Source of the DNA: Halegenticoccus soli
GTDB taxonomy: Archaea > Halobacteriota > Halobacteria > Halobacteriales > Haloferacaceae
Length of the DNA: 64,000 nt
Assembly: GCF_002844195.1 (NCBI RefSeq)
Contig: NZ_PEND01000003.1
Location: 310,001 to 374,000 of the forward strand
Direction of reading: 5' to 3'
Below the pieces are notes generated by a model that was not told the DNA's origin, did no database searches, and saw nothing but the letters and a program-made list of their open reading frames with translations. A program made the translations under genes and the position numbers. Positions 17,814 to 27,603 of this stretch are shown here, piece by piece. Within the stretch, counting starts at the first letter, position 1, and every line of letters starts with the position of its first letter.

Positions 17814-18515
17814 TTAGACTGCCAGATATTTTGTGAGGACACTCTCATCTGCCAATGTCTCCGGACCAACTTCGTCCACGAGTTTGCCTCGTTCCATCGC
17901 GTAACAGCGATCGGCTAACTCGCGGATGACGCCAAGGTTCTGCTCAACGAACAAGATCGTCGTCCCGAGTTCCTCGTTGATCGCCTGCATGTCGCAGCTG
18001 ATCTGGTCGACGATCGAGGGTTGGATCCCTTCGCTTGGTTCGTCTAACAGAAGCAGGTCCGGATTCGAGACGAGCGCCCGCGCGATAGCGAGCATTTGCT
18101 GTTGGCCGCCCGAGAGCGTGCTGGCCTGCTGGTCGGCCCGGTTCGCTAAGACGGGGAAGTAGTCGTATATCTCGTCGTAGAGCGTCTCGTCGCTGTCAGC
18201 GTTGACCGTCTCCCCCATCCTGATATTCTGCTCGACGTTGAGTTTCGGGAACACCTCCCGGCCCTGGGGGATGTAGCCAATGCCGGCGCGGGCGCGTTCG
18301 TCGGCTGACGATTCGGTGACGTCAGTTCCTGCGTACGTGATGGTGCCATCGGTCGGTTCGAGCAGGCCGATGACCGTCTTCATCAGCGTCGTCTTCCCCA
18401 CCCCGTTCTTCCCCATCACGCCGACGATCTCGCCCGCTTCGACAGCGAGATCAACATTTCGGAGAATCGGGGTCGTGTCGTAGGCGGCGCTGACGCCGTC
18501 GAATTCGAGGATCAC
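17814..18515 (-). CDS. urtE: Urea ABC transporter ATP-binding protein UrtE
   Basis: A 233-residue LivF-like ATPase that powers urea uptake. Walker A GKNGVGKTT, signature LSGGQQQ, Walker B LLLLDEPSEGI and the switch His-free Glu loop are intact. UrtE is recognised by position and by sequence blocks such as FVEQNLGVIRELADR. The GTG start at 18515 overlaps the urtD stop (GTGA); frames opening further upstream are just the antisense of urtD. It is the last gene of urtABCDE. Confidence 0.9.
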   Translation of the reverse strand: MILEFDGVSAAYDTTPILRNVDLAVEAGEIVGVMGKNGVGKTTLMKTVIGLLEPTDGTITYAGTDVTESSADERARAGIGYIPQGREVFPKLNVEQNIRMGETVNADSDETLYDEIYDYFPVLANRADQQASTLSGGQQQMLAIARALVSNPDLLLLDEPSEGIQPSIVDQISCDMQAINEELGTTILFVEQNLGVIRELADRCYAMERGKLVDEVGPETLADESVLTKYLAV

Positions 18516-19303
18516 TGCTCGTCCCCCAGGTAGATCCGCTGGACGTCGGGATCGGCTTTGATCTCCTCGACGGGTCCTTCGCGGAACACGTCGCCGTTGT
18601 GCAACACGGTCACCTCGTCGGCGATGCTCGCGACGAAGTCCGTGTCGTGTTCGATAACGACGAAGGCGATGTCCTCCTCCTCGTTGAGGCGAACGATCCG
18701 CTCGGCGATGGCTTCGCGCTCCGCCACGTCTAGGCCGGCGACTGGTTCGTCGAGGAGCAGGAGGTCCGGTTCCAGCGCGGCGGCCATCCCGATTTCGAGC
18801 TGCTGTTGCTGCCCGTGCGAGAGCACGCTGGCGGCGACGTCCTCGTAGCCGGTAAGGCCGGCCGCCGCGATCGCGTCGTCGACGCGCCGGCGACGCTCCT
18901 CGCCGTCGGCGAACCGCTGGATGGGAAGCCGCGCGTTCTCCCGCACCGTCAGTTCGCCGTACACGGACGGCACCTGGAACTTCATGCTGATGCCTCGGCG
19001 GACCCGTCTGTGTGGGGCAAGGTCGGTGATGTCGCGCCCGTTGTAGTAGATGCTGCCGGCGCTCGGGGCGTACGTGCCGATGACGAGCTTCAGCAGGGTC
19101 GACTTGCCGGCCCCGTTGGGACCGATGAGACATCGGAGCTCGCCGGCGTCGACGCTGAAGTCGACCTCGTCAGTGGCGGTGAAGCCGCCGAAGTCCTTCC
19201 GAAGCCCGTCGGTCTGAAGCAGCGTGTCGGTTTTGTCGCCCGTTGCGAGTTCCGCAGCCGTCTGATGGACGTTGGGGTGGCCCGTTGGATCGATCGTACT
19301 CAT
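18512..19303 (-). CDS. urtD: Urea ABC transporter ATP-binding protein UrtD
   Basis: A 263-residue LivG-like ATPase. Walker A GPNGAGKST, signature LSHGQQQ, Walker B LLLLDEPVAGLD, H-loop VVIEHDTDFV. It works with UrtE on the cytoplasmic face of the UrtBC permease. The ATG at 19303 overlaps the urtC stop (ATGA). Confidence 0.92.
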   Translation of the reverse strand: MSTIDPTGHPNVHQTAAELATGDKTDTLLQTDGLRKDFGGFTATDEVDFSVDAGELRCLIGPNGAGKSTLLKLVIGTYAPSAGSIYYNGRDITDLAPHRRVRRGISMKFQVPSVYGELTVRENARLPIQRFADGEERRRRVDDAIAAAGLTGYEDVAASVLSHGQQQQLEIGMAAALEPDLLLLDEPVAGLDVAEREAIAERIVRLNEEEDIAFVVIEHDTDFVASIADEVTVLHNGDVFREGPVEEIKADPDVQRIYLGDEQ

Positions 19304-20424
19304 CAGTCGGACACCTCCACAGTCTCCGCCTCCGGGGGGTTCGACGCTGTAGCGTCGCCACGCGCATCGACGTAGGCTCGGTGGATCCATGGAACGATGC
19401 CGCCGGGAAGCCCGAGAACAAACACCAGTAGCAGGGATCCGACGGCGATAAACGCCCACTCGCCACCCAGCGAGTTCCTCACAAACTCGATGCCAACGGT
19501 GGCAACCACGGCCCCAAGAAGCGTCTTACGTCCGCCGACGCTCACCCAGATGACCGGCAGGGAGGCGAAGGCAAGCTCAAATACCTGCGGACTGACGTAG
19601 TTCCCCCACGAGGCGTACAGCACGCCCGAGAGACCCGCCAGCGCGCCGCCAAGTGTGAACACGGCGAGTTTTGTGCGTTTCACGTCGTAACCGAACATTC
19701 GGGTCCGGTCTTCGTCCTCTCGCACTGCGACCATCACACGACCGTAGTCGGAGTTGACCACCGCCCGCAGTCCGAGGTACGTTGCTATGAGCAGCGCCAG
19801 CACGAAGTAGTAAAACGTCACGCTGTCGAAAGTGAAGGCGGCACCGCCGACGCCGAGGGCGAGGGTGGGGATTGTCGGCATCCCGTTGAACCCGCCGAGC
19901 GCCGCAGTCCCGATGGTCCACTCGTCGCCGGCCGTCTGGGCCATGAACGTGTGGAGGACGAGCGTTGACACCAGCGTGATGATGGTGACGTAAACGTCGC
20001 GCACCCCGCCGTAGAACATGAAGTACCCCAGCACGGCGGCCACGAGCGCGCTACCCATGACGCCGAGCAGAAACGCTGCAGTGATGCCGAGGGGCGTCGC
20101 GAAGTTGACCGAGACGATGCCGAACGTGTAGCCCGCGATGCCGAAAAACACCACTTGGCCGAAACTCAGCACGCCCGCGTAACCCCAGACGACGGACAGC
20201 GAGAGGCCGAGGAAGGCGTATACGAGGAACAGCGAGAATCGGGACGCCTGGTAGGAACCGACCGCCAGCGGGTACGCCACCAGCGAGGCGACGGCGACGG
20301 TGAACCCGATCCAGAATCCGCGAGAGTTCCCTACGGTGTTTGGCCCTTCGATCCGGCGACGCAGCGCGTCCATGGGTCCGCCCGCGTCGGCGGAGCCTGC
20401 ACCGTCGGTCGTGTTAGCGACCAT
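19303..20424 (-). CDS. urtC: Urea ABC transporter permease UrtC
   Basis: A 373-residue LivM-type inner-membrane permease with about ten helices (for example LSVVWGYAGVLSFGQVVFFGIAGYTFG, the family's conserved loop). It pairs with UrtB. Its ATG directly precedes the urtB stop (UrtB ends at 20425), with no spacer, and its stop overlaps urtD. Confidence 0.92.
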   Translation of the reverse strand: MVANTTDGAGSADAGGPMDALRRRIEGPNTVGNSRGFWIGFTVAVASLVAYPLAVGSYQASRFSLFLVYAFLGLSLSVVWGYAGVLSFGQVVFFGIAGYTFGIVSVNFATPLGITAAFLLGVMGSALVAAVLGYFMFYGGVRDVYVTIITLVSTLVLHTFMAQTAGDEWTIGTAALGGFNGMPTIPTLALGVGGAAFTFDSVTFYYFVLALLIATYLGLRAVVNSDYGRVMVAVREDEDRTRMFGYDVKRTKLAVFTLGGALAGLSGVLYASWGNYVSPQVFELAFASLPVIWVSVGGRKTLLGAVVATVGIEFVRNSLGGEWAFIAVGSLLLVFVLGLPGGIVPWIHRAYVDARGDATASNPPEAETVEVSD

Positions 20425-21363
20425 CTACGCTCCCTCCTTGCGGCGCTCGCGCACGTGTTCGACATAGCCCGTAATGCCCTCCGGGAGGAACCGGATCATT
20501 AGGATCGCAGTGACGAGCAGCGCGATTCGACCGAAGAACGTCCCGACGAGGTTCGAGATCAGAGCGTTGATCGACCCCAGCAGCCCGCCGGCTAGCGCCG
20601 TTCCGAGCACGACGCTCGGGCCGCCGACGACGACCGCGACGAACGCCTCAACAAGGAACGCACCGCCGAGGCTCGGCACCATCGTGATCGTCGGGGCGTA
20701 CAGTGCGCCGGTCAGCCCGGCCACTCCAGAACCGATGGCGAACGTCGTCATGTACGTGCGCTCCGTGTCGACGCCCAGCGCACTGGCGATCGGCTTGTTC
20801 TGGATCGTCGCCCGCGCGCGCATCCCGTACTCGGTCCGAGTGAAGACGTAGTACGTGAGCGCCAGCACACAGACCGCAACTCCCGCGAGCAGCACACGGT
20901 ACGTCGGGTAGGAGAATCCGCCGTAGGCGAGTTTACCCAGCGGGGTTCCGATCTGATCGAGCGAGTTGCCCAATGTGAGGCGAACCCCCTGGACCATGAT
21001 CAGGCTCAGCCCCCACGTTGCTACCATCGAGTCGGCGAGACGGTCGTACAGCGGCTCGACGATGTCGCGACCGAGCGTCCGCCGACTCACGGCGTTCGGC
21101 ACCGCGCCGGAGATAATCACCCGCTCGACGACCAGGCCGAAAACGGCAGAGACGAGGACACCCGCTAGCATTGCTACGGGCAAGGGGAGTCCCAGCCGGA
21201 CGTTCGCCAGCGTGGTCGCGTACGCTCCGACCATGATGAACTCACCGTGAGCGAGGTTGATCACGCCCATGATGCCGAAGATGATGGCGAGCCCTGCGGC
21301 CGCCAGTACAATGAACGCGAAGCTATCGAGGAATTGAAACAGGAGGTTCAGTCCGTTGACCAT
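20425..21363 (-). CDS. urtB: Urea ABC transporter permease UrtB
   Basis: A 312-residue LivH-type permease (IIFGIMGVINLAHGEFIMVGAYATTL is the family hallmark). The ATG at 21363 (MVNGLNLLFQ) is one base beyond the urtA stop; a longer frame upstream has basic, unrelated sequence and overlaps urtA. Forms the channel together with UrtC. Confidence 0.92.
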   Translation of the reverse strand: MVNGLNLLFQFLDSFAFIVLAAAGLAIIFGIMGVINLAHGEFIMVGAYATTLANVRLGLPLPVAMLAGVLVSAVFGLVVERVIISGAVPNAVSRRTLGRDIVEPLYDRLADSMVATWGLSLIMVQGVRLTLGNSLDQIGTPLGKLAYGGFSYPTYRVLLAGVAVCVLALTYYVFTRTEYGMRARATIQNKPIASALGVDTERTYMTTFAIGSGVAGLTGALYAPTITMVPSLGGAFLVEAFVAVVVGGPSVVLGTALAGGLLGSINALISNLVGTFFGRIALLVTAILMIRFLPEGITGYVEHVRERRKEGA

Positions 21364-21364
21364 G

Positions 21365-22642
21365 CTACCCGGCCTCCTCGTAGAAGTCCTGTGGCGTGTA
21401 CTGGGTCTCCTCTGCCTCTTTGGGGAGGTTACAGCCAACGGTCTCCGAGAGGAACGTCTCGGGGATGACGCGGTTTGCGACGGCCTCGACGTTGTGCTTC
21501 TCGTCGGCTTTCATCACCCACATGTGGTGGTCGACGTGGTGGGTTGCGCCATCGAGCCGTATCTCCTCGCCTTCAGGCGCTTCCGGCGCAGGGTACGTGA
21601 TGCCAGACTCCAGCGCTGCTTTCACTTCCTCTTGGTCGGTCGTGCCCGCCTGCTCGACCGCCCGCTTATACATGTAGATCGAGAAGTAGTTATTCTCGGC
21701 CTCCTCGTTGAGGTACGGCGCGTCCGGGAACTTCTCGAAGTAGCGGTCGACGAAGCCGCCGTCCTCCGTGTTGCGCTTCGTCGGAACCTCCTCCATGTAG
21801 TTGACCCCAGCGTAGACGTTGGCCATCGCCGGCGGGTCTAGGCGGAGGTGTTCGTATCCCTGGGCCATCGCCGTCGACGTCCCGATGGGAACCTCCAGTC
21901 CGGCCGACGCCTTCTGCTCGTAGAAGGAGGTATGATTCGCGCCGACGAGCATCGACATCACGAAGTCTGGATCGGCCTCCTGGATGCGGTTTATCGTCGA
22001 CCCGAACTGAGAGTTCGACAGCGGAATGAACTCCTCATTGATTACCTCCGCGCCGTTCTCCTTCGCCAGCACTTTTACCCAGTCAGCCGAGAGCTGCCCG
22101 AAGTTGTAGTCCGCGGCGATAGTGTAGATGTTCGGCCCGTACTCGTCGACGAGGTACGGCAGGACGATACCCAACTGTTGGCGAGCCGTCGGACCGACGG
22201 CGAAGACGTTCTTGTCGCAAACGCCACCCTCGTACTGCGTCGTGTAGAAGTATAGCTGATCCTCGCGGTCGATGATCGGACGGATCGCTTCGCGAGTGGC
22301 AGAGGAGTACCCCGCCCACAGCGCGTCGACGTTCTTCTGGCCGATCGCTCGACGAGTCAGCTCTTGGTAGCGCTGGTTGTCTGACTGAGGGTCAGGATCG
22401 AACACTTCGATCTCTTTGCCGTTGATGCCGCCGTCGGCGTTGATCTCCTCGATTGCGAGCATCGAGGCTTTGTGCTTCGGGTCGCCCACCAGCGCGAAGT
22501 TCCCGGAACGGTCCTCCAACACGCCGAGCGTGACCGTGTCGCTGCTGGAGGCACTCTGTCCGATACAGCCGGTGAGCGCCGTCCCGGCCAATCCCGCCGC
22601 CGACGCGAGGAACCCACGGCGATCGGAAAGACTGGCAGTCAT
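21365..22642 (-). CDS. urtA: Urea ABC transporter substrate-binding protein UrtA
   Basis: A 425-residue lipoprotein that captures urea or short-chain amides outside the cell. The signal peptide has twin Arg (SDRRGFLASAAG) and lipobox LTGC, so Tat export and lipid anchoring are expected. The mature part matches the UrtA type: TVTLGVLEDRSGNFALVGDPKHKASMLAIEEINADGGING, LYFYTTQYEGGVCDKNVF. The ATG at 22642 places the signal at the N-terminus; an in-frame ATG at 22690 would add 16 charged residues. First gene of the urtABCDE operon. Confidence 0.93.
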   Translation of the reverse strand: MTASLSDRRGFLASAAGLAGTALTGCIGQSASSSDTVTLGVLEDRSGNFALVGDPKHKASMLAIEEINADGGINGKEIEVFDPDPQSDNQRYQELTRRAIGQKNVDALWAGYSSATREAIRPIIDREDQLYFYTTQYEGGVCDKNVFAVGPTARQQLGIVLPYLVDEYGPNIYTIAADYNFGQLSADWVKVLAKENGAEVINEEFIPLSNSQFGSTINRIQEADPDFVMSMLVGANHTSFYEQKASAGLEVPIGTSTAMAQGYEHLRLDPPAMANVYAGVNYMEEVPTKRNTEDGGFVDRYFEKFPDAPYLNEEAENNYFSIYMYKRAVEQAGTTDQEEVKAALESGITYPAPEAPEGEEIRLDGATHHVDHHMWVMKADEKHNVEAVANRVIPETFLSETVGCNLPKEAEETQYTPQDFYEEAG

Positions 22643-22971
22643 ACCGCTTCCCTCACGATTCCACGGCATTTGTTCATTCTCATCGCGCATGAGCTGTACG
22701 TAGCCTCATATTTTACGAAATACTCCAAACGTCTGTCCATCATATCGTTCACACTCTTGCGTTCAACAGTGCATAAATAAATCTTGCTTATCCGATCATA
22801 TATTCTCCTTCAAATAGAGGGAAGTGTATAAGGAACTGTTAGGTCTGTTCCGAATATGGTGACAATCAGTGGTTAATCACTGTCATTTTTGGACATCTTA
22901 AATTTCCATAGCCGTCGAGCGTCGCCGTCGAACGGGAGGGTGACGTGGGCGCCTTAGCTTGTGCGGTGCAG

Positions 22972-23025
22972 GACGCTAAGCCCCTTCCTCGACGAGCGAC
23001 CGAAGGAATCGAGTAGGGGGATACA
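22972..23025 (+). repeat. tnpB right-end-like hairpin, partial
   Basis: AAGCCCCTTCCTCGACGAGC followed by CGAGTAGGGGG resembles the terminal stem of the element at 39070-39128 (AAGCCCCACCCTC ... GAGTAGGGTGGGG). No coding accompanies it. Confidence 0.4.
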
Positions 23026-23229
23026 ACGCCCGTCATCGGTTAGATTCCATCGGTAGAGTTATCTTCCGAATGCCCGTCGGCAAGCGCAAGATGGGCGTTC
23101 CGTGCTTCCGCTTTCGGCTCGCTCGCCGTCCCGAGAGGGACGGCTCGCTCCTTGCGGGAGTGGAGGGGACGGCTATCGTTCAAGTGCGACAAGAAGCGTG
23201 CGGTAGCCCGTGGAACCCCCCATCGAGCC

Positions 23230-23372
23230 ACTAGGAGTGGGAGACTCCGAATCTACGCCTGTGGCGTCTGCGCTCCCTGTGCGTCCGTGTGACGTAAAAA
23301 AGCGCGACGCCGAATCAGAAAGCCCCGCCCTGCTCGCGCTGACGCGCTCGCTGAGGGCGGGGTAGTTCACGA
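23230..23372 (+). ncRNA. Orphan omega-RNA-like right end
   Basis: From GGAGTGGGAGACTCCGAATC through CGCCTGTGG, CTGCGCTCCCT and AAGCCCCGCCCT to GAGGGCGGGGTAGTTCAC, this stretch follows the 3' part of the intact tnpB element (38931-39128) block by block. In TnpB systems that part forms the guide-RNA scaffold. No tnpB lies beside it, so it is either a dead remnant or a trans-acting guide; the next 16 or so bases after TTCAC (23373 on) would be the guide. Confidence 0.5.
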
Positions 23373-23492
23373 GTGGGTATGGTGTATGCGCTATCGTTGC
23401 GTCTAGGCCCATTTATTCGCTCCGCGTCGGGTACACGAGATACCGTCTCCTAGGCGACGAGCGGCGAAGAACGAGAGAAAACGCTCACAAAG

Positions 23493-24212
23493 TCACAGTA
23501 ACGTCGGTATCCCGTCCGCGAGGAGCGACACCGCGAGGGCCGCGATGGCAACGCCGGCGACAGTCTGCGCAGCGCCGTGGAACGTCGCGTTGCGATCGCG
23601 AGTGAGCCCGAATAGTGCGCCGGCACCCGCCCCTAGCAGGCACATTGTCGCCGTGATGCTCACGGCGTAGACGAAAACGGCCAGCGCGATGACGCTCACC
23701 CCGTAGTCCGGGAGCAGCGTTGATGAAAAGACGATCATGGACACCGGCGGCGAAAGGGTGAACAATGCACCGACCAGACCGATCCGGAGGTAGGCGATGG
23801 TGTTGTGGTCGTGATCGTGCCCGTCGAATCCCGGTAGCGGGAGGTGGAGGTGCGGATGGCTGTGCGTCACGTCGCCGTGATCATGTTCGTCCGTCCGCAC
23901 GGCGCGACGAACCCCCGCGACGGCCATCCCAGCCCCGAGCACCCCGAGCATCACCCCGACGCCGACCGTCCCGACAGCGTCATAGACAGCAGCGAATTCA
24001 GTCCGGCCAAACAGCAGGTACGCGACGCAGAGCCACCCGACAACGAGCGCTACGTGACCCAGGCTGAAACAGGCCCCAACCAGCGCCGAGAGACGGAAGT
24101 CACCGTACTCGCTGGTTAAAGAAGAAATTCCGGCGACGTGATCAGGTTCCATTGCATGCGTCACGCCGAGCGCACAGGCGGAAACAAGCGCGGTCAGAAC
24201 AGCCGCGCTCAT
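23493..24212 (-). CDS. Nickel/cobalt permease, UreH/NicO-like
   Basis: A 239-residue membrane protein with about six helices and the metal-selectivity motif HAMEPDHVAG (H-X4-DH). The loop around residues 110-135 is His-rich (DEHDHGDVTHSHPHLHLPL...GHDHDH), as in transporters that gather Ni2+. It lies divergently 235 bases from ureB, so it very likely supplies nickel for the urease. Confidence 0.88.
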   Translation of the reverse strand: MSAAVLTALVSACALGVTHAMEPDHVAGISSLTSEYGDFRLSALVGACFSLGHVALVVGWLCVAYLLFGRTEFAAVYDAVGTVGVGVMLGVLGAGMAVAGVRRAVRTDEHDHGDVTHSHPHLHLPLPGFDGHDHDHNTIAYLRIGLVGALFTLSPPVSMIVFSSTLLPDYGVSVIALAVFVYAVSITATMCLLGAGAGALFGLTRDRNATFHGAAQTVAGVAIAALAVSLLADGIPTLL

Positions 24213-24447
24213 CGGCTTGTAACCTCGCAGCGCCGGTCGGTCCTGAGTGCGGACTGATCGAACGTGGTCGAATTGGATACGCGCATCGAAGTCCGGTATA
24301 CAGTTTTTCAGTAAGTCACTTCGTTACTATGCAAATATTATCCTCTACCCGTCTTTTTATGCCTAACGTCTCGAAATGCACGCCGATGATGGATGAATAT
24401 ACATCTAATCTCTGGCACCCCACCATCGGCGGAGGTGTTGTGGGAGG

Positions 24448-24894
24448 ATGACGGAGGATCTCGTTCCCGGTGAAGTGGTCACGGGAGACGGGACCGTGAC
24501 ACTGAATCGGGACCGGAAGACTGCCGAGGTGACCGTCAGTAACACTGGCGATCGTCCAGTCCAAGTGGGCTCGCACTTCCACTTCTTCGAGGCCAACGCG
24601 GCGCTGGCGTTCGACCGCGAGGCGGCCTACGGGATGCGGTTGAACGTCCCCGCGGGGACCGCCGTCCGGTTCGAACCGGGTGACGAGCAGACAGTCGAAC
24701 TCGTCGCTATCGGCGGAAAGCGCCGTGCCCACGGCATGAACGGCCTGGTCAACGGAAGCATCGACGGTGATCCGAGCGCGGCGATAACGCACATGCGGGC
24801 GGCCGGGTTCGCCGACACCAGCGACCGGACCGATAGAGACGACGCCGCGACCGACGGCGACGACGAGATCGATGCCGGAGGGACCGGTGCATGA
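24448..24894 (+). CDS. ureB: Urease subunit beta
   Basis: A 148-residue subunit; residues 1-105 match UreB ([53 protein letters not shown]). The C-terminal 40 residues are an acidic Asp/Thr tail typical of halophilic adaptation. A TATA-like TTTTTATG lies near 24351. First gene of ureBCAGDEF; its stop overlaps ureC (ATGA). Confidence 0.95.
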   Translation: MTEDLVPGEVVTGDGTVTLNRDRKTAEVTVSNTGDRPVQVGSHFHFFEANAALAFDREAAYGMRLNVPAGTAVRFEPGDEQTVELVAIGGKRRAHGMNGLVNGSIDGDPSAAITHMRAAGFADTSDRTDRDDAATDGDDEIDAGGTGA

Positions 24895-26597
24895 CCCGCG
24901 AGATCGACCGCGAGGCCTACGCAGAGCTGTACGGCCCGACGGAGGGCGACAAGGTTCGGCTGGCCGATACCGAGCTGTTCGCCCAAGTGGAGACGGACTA
25001 CCGGACCCACGGCGACGAGGCCGTCTTCGGCGGCGGCAAGACCCTGCGGGATGGTCTGGGGATGGCCCCCGGCGTCACGCAGAAGGATGGGGCGCTCGAC
25101 TGGGTCCTCACGAACGCGACGATACTTGACCCCGTTCTCGGGATCGTCGCCGCCGACATCGGCATTCGGAACGGCGAGATTGCCGGGATTGGCAAGGCCG
25201 GGAACCCGGACACGATGGATGGGGTTGACATGGTCGTCGGTCCGTCGACGGATGTCTACCCGGCCGAGGGGAAGATCGCGACCGCAGGTGCGCTGGACAT
25301 CCACGTCCACTGGAACTCCGCACAGCTGCACGAACACGCCCTGTCATCGGGCATCACGACGATGCTTGGTGGCGGCTACGGTGGCGGCGCGACGACCTGT
25401 ACGACCGGTCCGGAGAACATCAAGCGGTACCTCCAAGCTGCCGAAGCGTGGCCGGTCAACGTCGGCTTCTACGCGAAAGGTAACGCGTCCGACCCTGCGC
25501 CGCTGCGCGAACAGGTCGAGGCAGGTGCCTGCGCACTTAAATTGCACGAGGATTGGGGCTCGATGCCCGAAGCGATCGACACCGCGCTCTCCGTCGCCGA
25601 GGACGAGGACGTCCAGACGTGTATGCACACGGATACGTTGAACGAAGCCGGCTTCGTCGAGAACACGTTCGAAGCCGTCGACGGTCGGACGATGCACCTG
25701 TTCCACATCGAGGGGGCTGGCGGCGGTCACGCGCCGGACATTATGGAACTGGTCGGCGAACCGAACATGCTCCCCTCGTCGACGAACCCCTCGATGCCCT
25801 ACACTGACAACACGTTCGACGAACACCTCGACATGGTGATGGTGTGTCACCACCTCAACCCGAACGTTCCCGAGGACGTTGCATTCGCCGAATCGCGCGT
25901 GCGGGCCGAGACCATCGCCGCCGAGGACGTGCTCCACGATATGGGGGCGATCTCGATGATGACGACCGACTCCCAGGCGATGGGACGAATGGCGGAACTC
26001 GTGCCGCGGACGTGGCAAACCGCATCGAAAATGAAGTCACAGCGCGGCCCGCTCCCCGAGGATGAGGGGACCGGAGCCGACAACCACCGCATCAAACGCT
26101 ACCTCGCAAAGTACACGGTCAACCCCGCTATCGCGGCCGGGATCGAACCGTACGTCGGTACACTCGAACCCGGTAAACTCGCTGACGTGGTCCTGTGGGA
26201 TCCAGCGTTCTTTGGAATCAAACCGGCGATGACTTTCAAGGGCGGCTGTCCGGTCCACTCGGAGATGGGCGAGGCCAACGGTTCGCTGATGACCTGCGAG
26301 CCTATTCTCCAGCGCGAACGGGCCGGCGCGGTTGGCAAGGCGAAATACGGCCTCTCACTGTCGTTCGTCTCGCCAGCCGCGGCTGAGGCGGGCGTCGACG
26401 AGGCGTACGGCCTCGACACGCCCATCGTCCCCGTCGGGGGGACGCGCACGCCCGGCAAGAACGACATGGTGTACAATGACTACTGTCCCGACGACATCGA
26501 CGTCGACCCCGAGACGTTCGAGGTGCGGGTCGACGGGGAGCACATCACCTGTGAACCGGCCTCAGAACTGCCACTTGCCCAGCGGTACATGCTATGA
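24891..26597 (+). CDS. ureC: Urease subunit alpha
   Basis: The 568-residue catalytic subunit, hydrolysing urea to ammonia and carbamate at a bi-nickel site. Metal and catalytic residues are in place: the HVH pair in ALDIHVHW, the carbamylated Lys in LKLHEDWG, His in CMHTDTLNE, His in [13 protein letters not shown], the flap Cys-His in MVCHHLNPN and the Asp in [10 protein letters not shown]. The haloarchaeal [14 protein letters not shown] replaces the bacterial HIHF segment. Full family length. Overlaps ureB and ureA by four bases each, so subunits are made in step. Confidence 0.97.
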   Translation: MTREIDREAYAELYGPTEGDKVRLADTELFAQVETDYRTHGDEAVFGGGKTLRDGLGMAPGVTQKDGALDWVLTNATILDPVLGIVAADIGIRNGEIAGIGKAGNPDTMDGVDMVVGPSTDVYPAEGKIATAGALDIHVHWNSAQLHEHALSSGITTMLGGGYGGGATTCTTGPENIKRYLQAAEAWPVNVGFYAKGNASDPAPLREQVEAGACALKLHEDWGSMPEAIDTALSVAEDEDVQTCMHTDTLNEAGFVENTFEAVDGRTMHLFHIEGAGGGHAPDIMELVGEPNMLPSSTNPSMPYTDNTFDEHLDMVMVCHHLNPNVPEDVAFAESRVRAETIAAEDVLHDMGAISMMTTDSQAMGRMAELVPRTWQTASKMKSQRGPLPEDEGTGADNHRIKRYLAKYTVNPAIAAGIEPYVGTLEPGKLADVVLWDPAFFGIKPAMTFKGGCPVHSEMGEANGSLMTCEPILQRERAGAVGKAKYGLSLSFVSPAAAEAGVDEAYGLDTPIVPVGGTRTPGKNDMVYNDYCPDDIDVDPETFEVRVDGEHITCEPASELPLAQRYML

Positions 26598-26983
26598 AGC
26601 TCACGACCAAAGAACAGGAACGTCTCATCGTCTTCACCGCCGCAGAGATCGCGCGGCGCCGCAAGAAACGCGGTGTCCCGCTGAACCACCCCGAAGCAGT
26701 CGCGTTCATCAGCGACTGGTGCATCGAACGCGCTCGAGAAGGACAGTCCGTCGCCGAGATACGCTCGGGTGCCTCACAGTTACTCGGACGGGAGGACGTG
26801 ATGGACGGCATTCCGGAGATGATCGACATGATTCAGGTCGAACCGATGTTCCCCGACGGGACGAAGCTCGTCACCGTTCACGACCCGATCCGCTCGGACA
26901 GCGTCGGAACCGCCGACGTGAGCAGAGAGACCGAGACGGAGGAAGCCGGTCCGGAAGAGACTGCGGAGGCGTCCGACGCATGA
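26594..26983 (+). CDS. ureA: Urease subunit gamma
   Basis: A 129-residue protein matching UreA over its first 100 residues ([67 protein letters not shown]), with an acidic halophilic tail. Structural subunit of the (alpha beta gamma)3 trimer. Its stop overlaps the ureG start (ATGA). Confidence 0.95.
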   Translation: MKLTTKEQERLIVFTAAEIARRRKKRGVPLNHPEAVAFISDWCIERAREGQSVAEIRSGASQLLGREDVMDGIPEMIDMIQVEPMFPDGTKLVTVHDPIRSDSVGTADVSRETETEEAGPEETAEASDA

Positions 26984-27603
26984 AGCGAACCCACCGCGAC
27001 GTGGCGACGGTCGGAATCGGCGGCCCAGTCGGCTCGGGAAAGACGTCACTGATGACCGAACTCGTTCCACGCCTCCGGGAGGAGGGCTTGGACGTCGGCG
27101 TCATCGCGAACGACATCCTCACCCAGGAGGACGCCAACGTCCTCCGCGAGCGTTTCCGCGGAGTCGTTCCCGAGAGCCTCGTCGCCGGCGTCGAAACCGG
27201 CGCGTGCCCTCACACCGGCATCCGCGAGGATCCGTCGGTGAACCTCCAGCAAATAAATGCTTTCGTCGACGACCACCCGGAACTCGACCTCGTCCTCGTC
27301 GAGAGTGGCGGCGATAACCTTGCCGCAACGTTCAACCCCGAACTCGCTGACTACTCGCTGTACGTTATCAGCGTAGCCGAGGGCGACGACATCCCGCGCA
27401 AGCGCGGCCCTGGCGTCGTCGAGTGCGACCTGCTGGTCGTCAACAAGACCGACCTTGCGCCGCACGTCGGCGCGGACCTCGACGTAATGGAGCGAGACGC
27501 CCTCGAAGTCCGGAACGGCCCGTTCGTCTTCACTGACTGCAAGGCGCGAGAGGGAATCGACGAGGTGCTGATGCACGTCCGCGAGGGGGTGCTGTTCGCC
27601 TGA
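26980..27603 (+). CDS. ureG: Urease accessory GTPase UreG
   Basis: A 207-residue SIMIBI-class GTPase that delivers nickel to apo-urease with UreD, UreF and UreE. P-loop [11 protein letters not shown], the metal-site Cys-Pro-His ([13 protein letters not shown]), Walker [11 protein letters not shown], and NKTDL for guanine. The ATG at 26980 overlaps the ureA stop; open frame upstream is only antisense-free overlap with ureC/ureA and is not part of UreG. Overlaps ureD by one base. Confidence 0.95.
   Translation: MKRTHRDVATVGIGGPVGSGKTSLMTELVPRLREEGLDVGVIANDILTQEDANVLRERFRGVVPESLVAGVETGACPHTGIREDPSVNLQQINAFVDDHPELDLVLVESGGDNLAATFNPELADYSLYVISVAEGDDIPRKRGPGVVECDLLVVNKTDLAPHVGADLDVMERDALEVRNGPFVFTDCKAREGIDEVLMHVREGVLFA

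Larger units (their letters stand above)
22643..23492. other. Region with remnants of tnpB right ends
   Basis: No protein gene. It holds the urt promoter area (AT-rich, about 22690-22830) and two right-end-like structures of IS1341-type elements (about 22972-23025 and 23230-23372), without any tnpB coding. Confidence 0.5.

Noticed and set aside
18516-19133. N-terminal extension of urtE
   Set aside because: The open frame upstream of GTG 18515 is urtD read in another frame; UrtE starts at the overlap with the urtD stop.
22900-23400. Possible CRISPR array
   Set aside because: The repeated GC-rich blocks are imperfect stems of tnpB right ends, not regularly spaced direct repeats.
24230-24420. 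Possible riboswitch upstream of the urease operon
   Set aside because: No conserved nickel or cobalamin aptamer motif could be seen; the region looks like a TATA promoter and leader.
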